Positions 1-8,574 of a stretch of 64,000 nt of DNA are shown in pieces. The stretch spans positions 1-64,000 of the forward strand of contig JAPXLN010000002.1 in NCBI GenBank assembly GCA_033809515.1, in the 5' to 3' direction. A program made the position numbers and the translations under genes. Positions within the stretch are counted from its first letter, which is position 1. Each line of letters starts with the position of its first letter. The notes beneath the pieces were generated by a model. That model saw only the letters and a list, made by a program, of their open reading frames with translations, was not told the origin of the DNA and did no database searches. Source of the stretch: JAPXLN01 sp033809515. Its GTDB lineage: Bacteria; Bacillota; Sulfobacillia; Fermentithermobacillales; Fermentithermobacillaceae.

Positions 1-1169
1 TGGGCATTAGCATATTGGGAACAGCTCTTGAGGGGCTGAGAACCTACCCGCCTTTTATGAAGCTCATGCTTGCGAGCGGTGACAGCCCAATCCTGGGAGT
101 GATTGTGGGAGCGCTGTTTACCACCGCCATTCAATCATCTTCGGCCACCACGAGCCTTCTTGTGACCATGGCGTCTAAGAACCTTATCGGCCTGGGAGGA
201 GCCATTCCCATGATATTCGGTGCCAACATCGGAACTACTTCAACAGCCCTGATTGCCTCGGTAGGCGCTTCTTTGACGGCCCGGAGGGCTGCTTTGGCTC
301 ACTTCATTTTTAACGTAGGCGGCACATTGCTGTGCTTACCGTTCCTGGGGGTTTTCGAACGCCTGGCCATAGCTTCCAGCTCTACAGTAGCCCGGCAGAT
401 CGCTAACGCCCACACCATTTTCAACGTGAGCGTAACTTTGATTCTGCTTCCTTTCGTGACCCAGTTTGCAGGGCTTGTATGCAAGGTCTTGAAAGGCGAA
501 GATTCCATTATTGAGCACGGACCCAGATATCTTGACCCCAGGTTCATATCCACGCCCTTCAGCGCTGTGGCCCAGCTCCGCAAGGAAGTAGCCAGGATGG
601 CCAAGCTCAGTCACCAGAACTTAGTGAGCGCTCTGGAGATCTTTACCGGCGACAGCAACCCTGACCGCAGACGGTTCCGGGATATTGAAGAGGTAATTGA
701 TGAGTTAGAAGAAGCCATAAGCTATTATGTGGCCAGGATATCCCAGCGAAGCGTTACCGACGACCAAGCAAGGATCCTGACTGCCATGATCAACGTAGCT
801 ACGGATCTGGAACGAATTGGCGACCATGCTACTGCAATAGTCGAGCTTGCCGACTACAAAGACGAACAGAACCTGCCATTTTCAGAAGAAGCCACACAGG
901 AATTACGGAACATGATTAAGCTTGTAGTGGATCTTGTGGCGTATATGACTGAATGCCTTGAGACCTATGACAAAGAAAAAGCTGCAAGCATAAGGGGCAT
1001 GGATGACATCATTGACGGGCTCGAAAAAGACCTTCGCGCTCAGCACATCAGAAGGCTTAACCAGGGCGTATGCTATCCGGCTTCCGGAATTGTGTACCTT
1101 GAGCTTCTGACACACCTTGAGAGGGTAGGAGACCACGCCGTGAACATAGCTGAGGCCATCACAGGCTAG
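1..1169 (+). CDS. Na+/phosphate symporter family protein with C-terminal PhoU domain, 5' truncated
   Basis: The frame is open to the left edge (codon phase begins at base 3), so the N-terminus and first transport repeat lie outside the window. The visible part begins in membrane segments and carries the family signatures QSSSATT (about bases 132-152) and GANIGTT (about 219-239), typical of NptA/YjbB-type Na/Pi cotransporters. From about base 560 a soluble helical PhoU-like domain follows, with two copies of the metal-binding E-R-x-G-D-H-A motif near bases 810-830 and 1118-1138. Inferred role: sodium-coupled phosphate movement across the cytoplasmic membrane, with the PhoU tail as a regulatory or oligomerising module. 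It ends 47 bases before uppP, so the two may be cotranscribed. Confidence 0.9.
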   Translation, partial: GISILGTALEGLRTYPPFMKLMLASGDSPILGVIVGALFTTAIQSSSATTSLLVTMASKNLIGLGGAIPMIFGANIGTTSTALIASVGASLTARRAALAHFIFNVGGTLLCLPFLGVFERLAIASSSTVARQIANAHTIFNVSVTLILLPFVTQFAGLVCKVLKGEDSIIEHGPRYLDPRFISTPFSAVAQLRKEVARMAKLSHQNLVSALEIFTGDSNPDRRRFRDIEEVIDELEEAISYYVARISQRSVTDDQARILTAMINVATDLERIGDHATAIVELADYKDEQNLPFSEEATQELRNMIKLVVDLVAYMTECLETYDKEKAASIRGMDDIIDGLEKDLRAQHIRRLNQGVCYPASGIVYLELLTHLERVGDHAVNIAEAITG

Positions 1170-1216
1170 ATTCTGCAGGCTGTTTGCGAGGCGGAAGGAG
1201 GAGGCGACGGCACCCT

Positions 1217-2158
1217 ATGGGCTTAATTCGAAGCGTAATTCTTGGGTTTATCCAGGGCTTGACTGAGTTTTTGCCTGTCTCAAGCTCAGGTCATCTGATT
1301 CTGGGAGCTTCATTGTTCGGATTGGATGCGCCGGGACTCTCGTTTAGCATTGTTCTTCACCTTGGCACAGCCCTTGCCACCATAGTCATGCTGCGTTCGG
1401 AAATCCTATGGCTCATTAGAGGCATCCTCGGGCCGAGAGGAGTTCAGAGGACAAGAGCTTTTCAAATGGCAGGATACATAGTGTTGGCCTCGGTTCCGGC
1501 GGCCCTTGCGGGAATTCTCGGGGGAGACCTTGTTGACAGGATGTTCTCTTCTGAGAAAGTAGCTGCTGTAGGTCTCATAATCACCGGATGCTTGCTCAGG
1601 CTTACTCGTTCTAAGAAAGACAGGGCTTTCTTGCCGGGGCAAATCACCGAGAACAATGGGTTTTCAGAGCATCATGATCTAGGGCCGGATATTCCCAGCT
1701 ACAGGCGGGGCTCAGGCAGAGGAGGAACTCGTCTGGTTCGCCCGGGGCATGGCCTTGAGAAAGACCTGGGTCTTCAGTCAGTGAGTGCAAAGAGAGCTTT
1801 TTTGGTCGGCATTGGGCAAGCTGTTGCCGTAATTCCGGGAATATCACGTTCCGGGATAACCATGGCAACGGGGATTCTGGCAGGTGTTTCCCGGGAAGAC
1901 GCGGCCAGGTTTTCGTTCTTGTTGTCTCTGCCTGCAGTGTTTGGAGCAGCTTTTCTTGATCTAACGAAAGCTGTTTCGGCAGGTCTGCCTCTTCTGTCTT
2001 TGGAGGATCTCTCCGGCGGCATAGCTGCTTTCATAGCGGGCGTTTTCGCCCTGGCAACCGTGTTTCGCCTTGTAAAGCGCGGGGAACTCAGCAAGTTTTC
2101 GTACTATTGCTGGTTTGTTGGCGCTGCGTTTCTCATTTCCTTGCTCTTTTTTCCATGA
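1217..2158 (+). CDS. uppP: Undecaprenyl-diphosphatase UppP (BacA)
   Basis: Integral membrane phosphatase that recycles undecaprenyl pyrophosphate to the monophosphate carrier used for peptidoglycan and other envelope polymers. The N-terminal motif TEFLPVSSSGH (residues 16-26) and the second motif PGISRSG are both present, so the catalytic site looks intact. I chose the ATG at 1217 (313 residues); an upstream in-frame start at 1184 would add an arginine run, which is unlikely because an AAGGAGGAGG ribosome site lies at 1195-1204. The protein is longer than the usual 265-280 residues because of a hydrophilic insert of roughly 45-50 residues before the PGISRSG half, rich in Arg, Gly and His. Confidence 0.93.
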   Translation: MGLIRSVILGFIQGLTEFLPVSSSGHLILGASLFGLDAPGLSFSIVLHLGTALATIVMLRSEILWLIRGILGPRGVQRTRAFQMAGYIVLASVPAALAGILGGDLVDRMFSSEKVAAVGLIITGCLLRLTRSKKDRAFLPGQITENNGFSEHHDLGPDIPSYRRGSGRGGTRLVRPGHGLEKDLGLQSVSAKRAFLVGIGQAVAVIPGISRSGITMATGILAGVSREDAARFSFLLSLPAVFGAAFLDLTKAVSAGLPLLSLEDLSGGIAAFIAGVFALATVFRLVKRGELSKFSYYCWFVGAAFLISLLFFP

Positions 2159-2185
2159 GTCACTTGAGGTGACGCCAGGGCTCAT

Positions 2186-2668
2186 GTGTGCATAGGATGC
2201 TCAGGGGATCTTTCTATGTACCGTCCGGAGTTTTGGTCATATGCCGCCGTCCTCGGAAGGATTGTCATTGACCTTCCGTCCAGAACCCTAACGTTTCACT
2301 ATTCGGGCCGTATATACGGTCCATACCCTGTGGGTCTCGGCAAGTACTCCACGCCCACTCCCGCAGGAAACTGGCATGTCATTGAGAAGATCGTTAATCC
2401 CTCATGGGAGGTTCTTGGTACCAGATGGATGGGCCTGGATGTACCCTGGGGGAATTACGGAATTCACGGCACCAACGCTGACTGGGCAATAGGAACCTAT
2501 GTCTCCAACGGGTGCATACGCATGCACAACTGGGACGTAGAAACCATATACCCCTTGGTTGTCCTCGGGACTCCTGTTGACATAGTCGGCAGCTATCCTA
2601 AAGACTACCAACTTCGTCCCTGGTGGCAGGTACGCAGACAGTGGCGTGAGGCGCAAAGGCGAAACTGA
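2186..2668 (+). CDS. L,D-transpeptidase (YkuD domain)
   Basis: A 160-residue YkuD-family L,D-transpeptidase, expected to form 3-3 cross-links in peptidoglycan or attach proteins to it. The catalytic signature is complete: His94 in GIHGT and Cys110 in SNGCIRMHN. The protein is almost only the catalytic domain; there is no LysM or other wall-binding module and no obvious signal peptide, so export is unclear. An alternative ATG at 2216 would remove ten residues and is preceded by AGGGGAT. It sits 27 bases after uppP, which supports a shared envelope role. Confidence 0.9.
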   Translation: MCIGCSGDLSMYRPEFWSYAAVLGRIVIDLPSRTLTFHYSGRIYGPYPVGLGKYSTPTPAGNWHVIEKIVNPSWEVLGTRWMGLDVPWGNYGIHGTNADWAIGTYVSNGCIRMHNWDVETIYPLVVLGTPVDIVGSYPKDYQLRPWWQVRRQWREAQRRN

Positions 2669-2768
2669 ACTTTCGTGGCAGGAAACCCCAGTAGCTCTGT
2701 GGTATTAAGCTTCTTGTCGCTGGATAGGCAATAAGCATGCATCACGGATCTACTGGGAGGAATGGGTT

Positions 2769-5432
2769 TTGAAGACAAAGGAATATCGGCTTGATAACGG
2801 GTTGAAGCTGATAACCCGGGAGATGCACCACGCGCCGCTGGCTGCTTTCTTCGTGTTCTACCGGGTGGGAGCGCGAAACGAGGTTCCCGGGATAACCGGG
2901 ATATCTCACTGGGTCGAGCACATGATGTTCAAAGGTACGCCCCGGTTCGGCAAAGGTGAGCTAGACCGTCAGATCTCCAAGCATGGCGGGGTTTGGAACG
3001 GTTTCACCACCGAGGACTGCACGGCGTATTTTGAGGTTCTGCCCGCAGAACACCTTGAGCTTGCGCTAGATATCGAGGCCGACCGCATGGCCAACTGTTT
3101 GGTTGATCCCGGCGAGGTGCACAGCGAACGTACGGTCATCATATCGGAACGGGAAGGCGCTGAAAACAGTCCCGAATTCTGGTTGGAGGAAGCGGTCAAC
3201 AGAATAGCCTACCTGGTTCACCCCTATGGCCAGGGGGTTATCGGGGCCAAAAGCGACTTAGAGTCTATTGCCAGAGAAGACCTGTTCAGGCATTACAAGA
3301 CCTTCTACATACCTAACAATGCCGTCTGCGTTGTGTGCGGCGCCTTTGATTCGGATGAAGTGTTCGACAAGGTCAAAAAGCACTTCGGAAACATACCTCC
3401 GGGCCAGGAACCGTCCAGAGTCAGGTCAGTTGAGCCTGTGCAAGAAGGCGAGCGCAGGGTGGTCATTTCTCGCCCGGGCGGGGCAAAGCACATACAGATG
3501 GCCTTTCACGTTCCGGCAGCCAAGGATCAAGATTTCTACCCATTGGTAGTCCTCAACGCAGTCCTTTCAGGAGGCAGGCCTATTGCCGGATGGGGCGGCG
3601 GAGGCATGGGGAGGAGCTCCAGACTGTACAAGGCCCTGGTTGAGACAGGTCTTGCCTCGGAGGCCAACGCCTATTGCAGACCCGCTGTAGACCCGGGCCT
3701 GATGCAGGTCACCCTTACCATAAGAGAAGGCGTTGAGACTGAAACTGCAGAGGCCAGGGTCCGCGAGGTGCTGGACGATTTGATCAGAAACGAGATCCCG
3801 GGCGACGAGCTTGAGCGGGCCCAGAAGCAGATTCGAGCTCAGATTGCCTATACATCTGAGAGCGTCCAGCAGAATGCTATGGCGTTAGGCATGTTCGATA
3901 TGTTTGCCACCTGGGAGGAGCAGTCTTCTGGGTCTGAGAAAGTCGCACAGGTTACCGCCGCTCAGGTAAAAGACGTTGCCGCCAGGTATTTGACCCGTCA
4001 AAACAGCACTGTAGGTTGGTTCATCCCGGAAAGCCGGGGACGTTCAGGAAGCGGAGGTCCTGCACCTATGGGACGATTCTTCTATAAAAGAGCTGAGTCA
4101 GCCAATCAGTTCCCGGATGTGCTCTGTGCAAACAGCCTCTCTCGTTCTGTATCAGCGGGTTCCCTTCCGGGGCCGGCCACAATCAAGAGAAAAGTCCTGT
4201 CCAACGGCATGGTCCTTCTGGCATACAAGAACCCTGCAGTAGATTTCATGACTGCATCGGCGCTGGTTGACGCAGGTTCTTACGCTGCGCCCGGTGGCAA
4301 GGAAGGACTTCCGCGTTTTGCAAACCTGTGTCTTATTCGGGGAACGCAGAACAAGACAGCTTCTGAGATTAACCGTCTAACCGACAGTTTGGGCATGCGG
4401 CTGCAGGCCTCTTCAGGGGTGGACACGGCTGCAGTTTCGGTTACAGCTCTCTCAGAGGACCATGACAAAGCTCTGGAGCTCTTGGCTGAGATACTGAGGA
4501 GCCCTTCGTTTGAAACAGACGAGGTGGAACGGCTAAAGGGGCAGACCCTTACGGCCATCAGCCAGGCTGAGACAAACACCGCCTCTGTAGCCGAGAAGCA
4601 TCTGAACCGGCTGGTCTATCCTGCCGGCCATCCCTACGGAAACCATGCGTTGGGGAGTCAGAAAGACGTGGCGTCTTTTGCGCCGGCGGATCTCAAGGGA
4701 TTCCACGCCTCCTTCTATGCGCCCGGCAGGTCCATACTGGCCGTGGTGTCGCCCCGGGAGCCTGAGGCGGTCTTCGATTCTTTGGAGAGAGCTTTTGGAA
4801 GTTGGTCTTCTTCAGACACTCGAGAGATCCATAGACGGACTGAGAGGGTTGGGCGTCCACAAGGCAGGAATCGGGAAACAGTCTTTCTGCCCGGCAAGAC
4901 CCAGTGCGACATTGCCATAGGAGTGCCGGCTCTAAAGAGGGAAGACCCAGACTACCTGAAGCTGCTGGTGACAAACACCATCGCTGGTCAGTTTGGCCTT
5001 GGGGGCAGGATAGGTCATAATGTTCGCGACGAACAGGGACTCGCATACTACGCTTTCAGCAGGCTTGCTGAGACCAAGGGGGTAGGCCTTTGGTCGGTAC
5101 GGGCGGGAGTTAACCCCAGGAGCGTAGAGCGAGCGATTGAGTCAATACTCGAAGAGATCCACAATCTGCGCGAGGAACTTGTAAGCGAAGAGGAACTGGC
5201 CAACGTCAAAGGTTACCTGGTGGGTTCTCTGCCCATATCAGTGGAGACTTCCAGGGCGCTTGCTTCTTCTATGCTTAGTATGGAATATTATGGACTCGGC
5301 TTCGATTTCCTTGAGAAATACGCAGAGAGGGTTAACGCAGTTACCCGCGAAGATGTCAATGAGATGTCAAGGAAGTATCTCTCGTCTCAGGACTGCGTAC
5401 TGGTTGTGGCAGGACCCGAACCCACCAGATAA
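2769..5432 (+). CDS. Fused tandem M16-family zinc peptidase
   Basis: An 887-residue protein made of two M16 (insulinase/pitrilysin-like) units. The first unit has the inverted zinc motif H47-W-V-E50-H51 and the expected third ligand near Glu127 in SEREG. The second unit, from about residue 465, has the same fold pattern but no HxxEH; instead it keeps the Arg/Tyr region (NVRDEQGLAYY) that completes the active site from the partner half. The two are therefore likely an active and an inactive half of one clam-shell peptidase, equivalent to the two separate subunits of bacterial M16B enzymes. Start is TTG at 2769, eight bases after GGGAGG. Substrate is unknown. Confidence 0.9.
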   Translation: MKTKEYRLDNGLKLITREMHHAPLAAFFVFYRVGARNEVPGITGISHWVEHMMFKGTPRFGKGELDRQISKHGGVWNGFTTEDCTAYFEVLPAEHLELALDIEADRMANCLVDPGEVHSERTVIISEREGAENSPEFWLEEAVNRIAYLVHPYGQGVIGAKSDLESIAREDLFRHYKTFYIPNNAVCVVCGAFDSDEVFDKVKKHFGNIPPGQEPSRVRSVEPVQEGERRVVISRPGGAKHIQMAFHVPAAKDQDFYPLVVLNAVLSGGRPIAGWGGGGMGRSSRLYKALVETGLASEANAYCRPAVDPGLMQVTLTIREGVETETAEARVREVLDDLIRNEIPGDELERAQKQIRAQIAYTSESVQQNAMALGMFDMFATWEEQSSGSEKVAQVTAAQVKDVAARYLTRQNSTVGWFIPESRGRSGSGGPAPMGRFFYKRAESANQFPDVLCANSLSRSVSAGSLPGPATIKRKVLSNGMVLLAYKNPAVDFMTASALVDAGSYAAPGGKEGLPRFANLCLIRGTQNKTASEINRLTDSLGMRLQASSGVDTAAVSVTALSEDHDKALELLAEILRSPSFETDEVERLKGQTLTAISQAETNTASVAEKHLNRLVYPAGHPYGNHALGSQKDVASFAPADLKGFHASFYAPGRSILAVVSPREPEAVFDSLERAFGSWSSSDTREIHRRTERVGRPQGRNRETVFLPGKTQCDIAIGVPALKREDPDYLKLLVTNTIAGQFGLGGRIGHNVRDEQGLAYYAFSRLAETKGVGLWSVRAGVNPRSVERAIESILEEIHNLREELVSEEELANVKGYLVGSLPISVETSRALASSMLSMEYYGLGFDFLEKYAERVNAVTREDVNEMSRKYLSSQDCVLVVAGPEPTR

Positions 5433-5487
5433 AGACAAAGGATCAGGGTTGGTCTTGTTGAATTGTACAAGTCAAGGAGGAAGGTTC

Positions 5488-5892
5488 GTGAAGCTTTCTG
5501 CTCATTCCGAACGTTGCTCGGGCTGCAGGGCCTGTCTTCTGGTATGCGCCCTCGCCAATCACGGCCTGAACAACCCGAAATACGGAACTATCAACATACG
5601 CGGGCGATTTCCTTCACCTGGCGGGTACGAGGTCAGTGTATGCACCAGGTGCGGGACGTGTAAGGACGTTTGCCCCGTCGGGGCAATATCTGAGCACCCC
5701 GACGGAACCTACAGGGTAGACCCGGATATCTGCATTGGGTGCTGTCTTTGCGTAGAGTCATGTCCCGAAAAGGTAATCCGTTTCGTCCCCGAGAAGAATG
5801 TCGCTTTCAGCTGTGTAGGCTGCGGCGAGTGCATCAAGTATTGTCCTAAGGAAACCCTTGTAGACCCAGACGGGGAGGTGAAAAGGGTATGA
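5488..5892 (+). CDS. Polyferredoxin-like protein with four cysteine clusters (AOR partner)
   Basis: A 134-residue iron-sulfur protein with four Cys-rich motifs in order: CxxCxxCxxxC (CSGCRAC), CTRCGTCKDVCP, CIGCCLCVESCP and CVGCGECIKYCP, enough for up to four [4Fe-4S] clusters. The GTG start at 5488 is chosen because a perfect AAGGAGG lies seven bases upstream; longer in-frame starts lie inside the preceding peptidase gene. Its stop overlaps the ATG of the aldehyde ferredoxin oxidoreductase gene (ATGA), so the two are translationally coupled. Inferred role: electron acceptor or electron-transfer subunit for that enzyme. Confidence 0.9.
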   Translation: MKLSAHSERCSGCRACLLVCALANHGLNNPKYGTINIRGRFPSPGGYEVSVCTRCGTCKDVCPVGAISEHPDGTYRVDPDICIGCCLCVESCPEKVIRFVPEKNVAFSCVGCGECIKYCPKETLVDPDGEVKRV

Positions 5893-7751
5893 CTCGCGGA
5901 GGTTACATGGGAAAGTTGCTGGAGATAGACCTGTCAGCAGGTAAAGCTTTGGAGATAGATACTCCTGAGGACCTAATAGACAACTACACCGGCGGACGGG
6001 GTTTCGTGGCCAGGCTTCTGTGGGAAATGGTTCCCAGGGGCGCAGCGCCGTTTTCAGAGGAAAACGTCGTGGTTATGGCGCCCGGGCCTCTCAGCGGGGT
6101 ATACCTTCCTGCATCGGGCAAAGTTCACATGGGAACAAAGTCGCCTGCCACCGGCGGTTACGGCGACTCAAATATGGGCGGCCATTTCGCCCCGGAGATC
6201 AAATACGCCGGGTACGACGGGCTGATCATACGAGGAAAAGCCCCTGTTCCCAGCATAGTCGTAATCGATGACGGCAAGGTTACCTTCAGGGAAGCAGGAG
6301 ACATCTGGGGGACCGGATGCATTACCGGAGAAGCCAAACTCAAAGAACAGCTGGGCGACGACTTCCAGATTGCCATTATAGGGCCTGCCGGCGAAAACCT
6401 GGTGAAGTTCGCCTGTGTATCTCATGACTACGGCAGGCAGGCAGGCAGAACCGGGGTCGGAGCTGTTCTCGGGTGGAAGAACCTGAAAGCCGTTGCTGTG
6501 CGCGGCTCCAAAACCGTTCCTGTGGCCCGGCCTGCGGAGGCTTTTGCCCAGGGAAAGAGCATGTACGGGTCGTGTTTTCACAAGCCCGGGTTTAAGACGT
6601 GGACACCCTACGGCACTGCCGAGGTTGTAAACTGGGCAAACCAGGTTGGAGCTTTTCCCACCAGGAATTTCTCGACAAGCTACTTTGAAGGACACGAGGG
6701 TATAAACGGTCAAGCTCTTGTGGACCGGATCAGGAAGCACGATAAAGGATGCTTCTGCTGTCCCACTCCATGCGGGAAGTACTCCAAGGCTGTGACCAAG
6801 CTAGGAGAGATACTGGTTGAGGGCCCCGAGTATGAGACCATAGCTCTCTTAGGGGGCAACGTAGCTTTGGACAAAATAGAGGAAGTCGCCTACGCAAACT
6901 ACGTGGCCGATGAGCTGGGGCTGGACACCATATCCGGCGGGAATCTGGCAGCTTTCGCTATCGAGTGCTTTGAGAAGGGCCTCCTTACTGAGGAACAGAC
7001 AGGCATGAAGCTGTCCTGGGGCGATTTGCGTACGGTTGTGCACTTGCTGGAGAAGATCGCCAAACGGGAAGGCATAGGCGAGATCCTGGCAGAGGGCGTA
7101 AGAGACGCAGCCGAGAAAATCGGCGGAGGATCCGAGAAATTCGCCATTCACGTCAAGGGACTTGAATGGACAGGGTATGAAGCTCGATGGGCTCCTGCCA
7201 TGATGGTCTCTTACACAACGTGCGATATAGGCGCACATCACAGCCGGTCATGGGCCATAACCCACGATGTAGCCACAGGTCGCGATAACCTGGAGGGGAA
7301 ATCCGGAAAGGCGATTGAGCTGCAGCATGTGCGCCCCACCTTTGACAACCTGGGCATATGCCGGCTGCAGTGGGTTGAGATCGGCTTTGAAATGGAGAAT
7401 TACGGGAAACTCTTCCCCCTGGTGACAGGAATTGACTGCACCCTGGAGGAGCTCCTGAGTGTATCGGAACGGGTCTGGAATCTGACCAGGGCGTTTACGG
7501 CCAGAGAGATTCCGGGGTTCGGTCGGTCATGGGACTATCCGCCTCCAAGGTTCATGGAGGAGCCTGTGCCTGACGGGCCGGCTAAGGGGAAACGGATTAC
7601 CAGAGAACAGATGGATGTTCTTCTCGACGATTACTATGCTCAGCGAGGTTGGAACAAGAAAGGAATTCCTACTCGCGCCAAGCTGGAGTCCCTCGGGCTG
7701 ACTGACGTTGCCGATGAACTCCAACGCTGTGGGTATGATCTGTCGGAGTAG
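5889..7751 (+). CDS. Aldehyde ferredoxin oxidoreductase, tungsten-pterin type
   Basis: A 620-residue AOR-family enzyme, which oxidises aldehydes to carboxylic acids (or runs in reverse) with ferredoxin, using a tungsten bis-pterin cofactor and one [4Fe-4S] cluster. The cluster ligands are visible as Cys288, Cys291 and Cys295 (in CFCCPTPCGKY) and Cys491 (in DNLGIC), close to the positions known for the Pyrococcus enzyme. The N-terminal beta domain with TGGRGF and the pterin-binding region around residues 75-100 are present. Start ATG 5889 overlaps the ferredoxin stop and has a GGGGAGGTG site upstream. Substrate specificity within the family cannot be read from the sequence. Implies an anaerobic lifestyle. 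Confidence 0.95.
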   Translation: MTRGGYMGKLLEIDLSAGKALEIDTPEDLIDNYTGGRGFVARLLWEMVPRGAAPFSEENVVVMAPGPLSGVYLPASGKVHMGTKSPATGGYGDSNMGGHFAPEIKYAGYDGLIIRGKAPVPSIVVIDDGKVTFREAGDIWGTGCITGEAKLKEQLGDDFQIAIIGPAGENLVKFACVSHDYGRQAGRTGVGAVLGWKNLKAVAVRGSKTVPVARPAEAFAQGKSMYGSCFHKPGFKTWTPYGTAEVVNWANQVGAFPTRNFSTSYFEGHEGINGQALVDRIRKHDKGCFCCPTPCGKYSKAVTKLGEILVEGPEYETIALLGGNVALDKIEEVAYANYVADELGLDTISGGNLAAFAIECFEKGLLTEEQTGMKLSWGDLRTVVHLLEKIAKREGIGEILAEGVRDAAEKIGGGSEKFAIHVKGLEWTGYEARWAPAMMVSYTTCDIGAHHSRSWAITHDVATGRDNLEGKSGKAIELQHVRPTFDNLGICRLQWVEIGFEMENYGKLFPLVTGIDCTLEELLSVSERVWNLTRAFTAREIPGFGRSWDYPPPRFMEEPVPDGPAKGKRITREQMDVLLDDYYAQRGWNKKGIPTRAKLESLGLTDVADELQRCGYDLSE

Positions 7752-7758
7752 AAGCCAA

Positions 7759-7818
7759 CGCGAGGGCCGACGCAAGGGCCAACGCAAGGGCCAACGCAAG
7801 GGCCAATGTGAGGGCCGG
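7759..7818 (+). repeat. Five tandem 12-bp units, consensus CGCAAGGGCCAA
   Basis: Units begin at 7759, 7771, 7783, 7795 and 7807; the central three are identical, the first and last differ at two to four positions. The unit length is a multiple of three, so any frame through the array stays open: it reads as a K-G-Q-R type repeat on plus and a Leu-Ala repeat on minus. The array lies between the AOR stop (7751) and the ThiS-like gene. Confidence 0.9.
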
Positions 7819-7827
7819 AGTACAAGC

Positions 7828-8091
7828 TTGGGAGGGGGTTACCTGCCTAAAGATTCTCCTACCATAACGCTGTCGTGTGTGGGCCACACAGGGCAGTACT
7901 TGCCTGGAAAAGGCGCCGAAACAGAGGTTAGGGTTCTGCCTTCGGAGAGTATCGCGAGCCTGCTGAAGCGGCTCGACGTGGAGAAGGACTTATTCATGTA
8001 CGCGCTGGTCAACGAAGCAAAGGTTAACCTGACCCATTGCCTTCAAGACGGCGACAAGGTAGTCCTGGTGTCGCCCTTGATGGGCGGTTGA
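7828..8091 (+). CDS. ThiS/MoaD-family small protein of the AOR operon
   Basis: An 87-residue beta-grasp protein ending in Gly-Gly, the C-terminus that ThiS and MoaD proteins use as sulfur carriers. The core (VRVLPSES, then LVNEAKVN, then DGDKVVLVSPLMGG) matches the family pattern. Such genes commonly accompany tungsten AORs and are thought to help make the pterin cofactor. The start is uncertain: TTG 7828 has GGAG seven bases upstream; a CTG at 7843 would sit behind a stronger GGGAGGGGG. The frame is open further upstream through the 12-bp repeats, but I see no good start there. Confidence 0.8.
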   Translation: MGGGYLPKDSPTITLSCVGHTGQYLPGKGAETEVRVLPSESIASLLKRLDVEKDLFMYALVNEAKVNLTHCLQDGDKVVLVSPLMGG

Positions 8092-8102
8092 CAAGATAAC
8101 AC

Positions 8103-8139
8103 GATTGGCACCGGACTCACCGTGATGCCGGTGCCAATC
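8103..8139 (+). terminator. Perfect 12-bp hairpin after the AOR operon
   Basis: GATTGGCACCGG (8103-8114) and its exact complement (8128-8139) flank a 13-base loop, starting 11 bases after the ThiS-like stop. There is no T run after it, so it could be a processing or stabilising structure rather than a classical terminator. A weaker second stem follows at 8168-8193 (AAGTTG/CAACTT then TTTT). Confidence 0.55.
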
Positions 8140-8219
8140 ACCTGGCTCAAGCAAGAACCTGAGAGCCAAGTTGCGCAGGAACGCACAACTTTTCCAGCAT
8201 CCTGCCCTGAGTCGGTCAA

Positions 8220-8248
8220 AAAGGAAAGTTGCTCGTTTCACGAGCAAC
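8220..8248 (-). terminator. Rho-independent terminator for the tepA-ylzJ minus-strand operon
   Basis: On the minus strand GTTGCTCG pairs with CGAGCAAC around a 5-base loop, directly followed by TTTCCTTTTT. It sits about 50 bases after the stop of the small minus-strand membrane protein gene and is well placed to end that transcript. Confidence 0.75.
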
Positions 8249-8300
8249 CGGGTCTTGGAAGGCGATAGCCCTAGAACGAGCCGGGGCTGGAGGCATAACT

Positions 8301-8462
8301 CTATGGCCAGATGACCCGCCACAGTCCTGCGATGATCCCCAGGATCCCCCGGATTATCCCGGCCACAATACCAAACCCCAGACGAACAAACCCACCTGCG
8401 ATAGCCAGGCACCCCAGGATCAGCAATACGAATCCCAGGCACCCTCCGATGCATCCCAACAT
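8301..8462 (-). CDS. Small glycine-rich hydrophobic membrane protein, 53 aa
   Basis: A 54-codon reading frame on the minus strand with a near-ideal ribosome site (TTAGGAGGG, about 8 bases before the ATG at 8462). The predicted protein is almost entirely Gly, Ile, Leu, Val and Ala, with two Cys near the N-terminus (positions 4 and 8), one at 18, and a basic pair of arginines in the second half; it ends in WRVIWP. It probably forms one long or two short membrane helices. It follows ylzJ by 112 bases and precedes a terminator, so it looks like the last gene of that operon. I do not recognise the family. A sporulation link is inferred only from its neighbours. Confidence 0.7.
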   Translation of the reverse strand: MLGCIGGCLGFVLLILGCLAIAGGFVRLGFGIVAGIIRGILGIIAGLWRVIWP

Positions 8463-8574
8463 GATGAGTCCCTCCTAACCATGTGCCACCGGCTGTCATC
8501 ATCGATCTTGTTTTACGCCGGCGAACGTCGAATGTCTGAGGCATTGCCTGATGAACTCCGGGCGGCATGATCTC

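Noticed and set aside
5260..5487. Longer N-terminus for the ferredoxin
   Set aside because: The extension lies in another frame of the M16 peptidase gene; GTG 5488 has a perfect ribosome site.
7759..7818. CRISPR-like array
   Set aside because: Units are 12 bp and directly adjacent without spacers; no cas genes nearby.
7640..7887. Leu-Ala repeat frames antisense to the 12-bp repeats
   Set aside because: They arise only because the repeat unit is a multiple of three; no ribosome site or conserved sequence.
7990..8568. Open minus-strand frame of 192 codons
   Set aside because: It overlaps the ThiS-like gene antisense and crosses two hairpins; its text has no family character. The real minus-strand gene in this area is the 53-residue frame at 8301-8462 in another phase.
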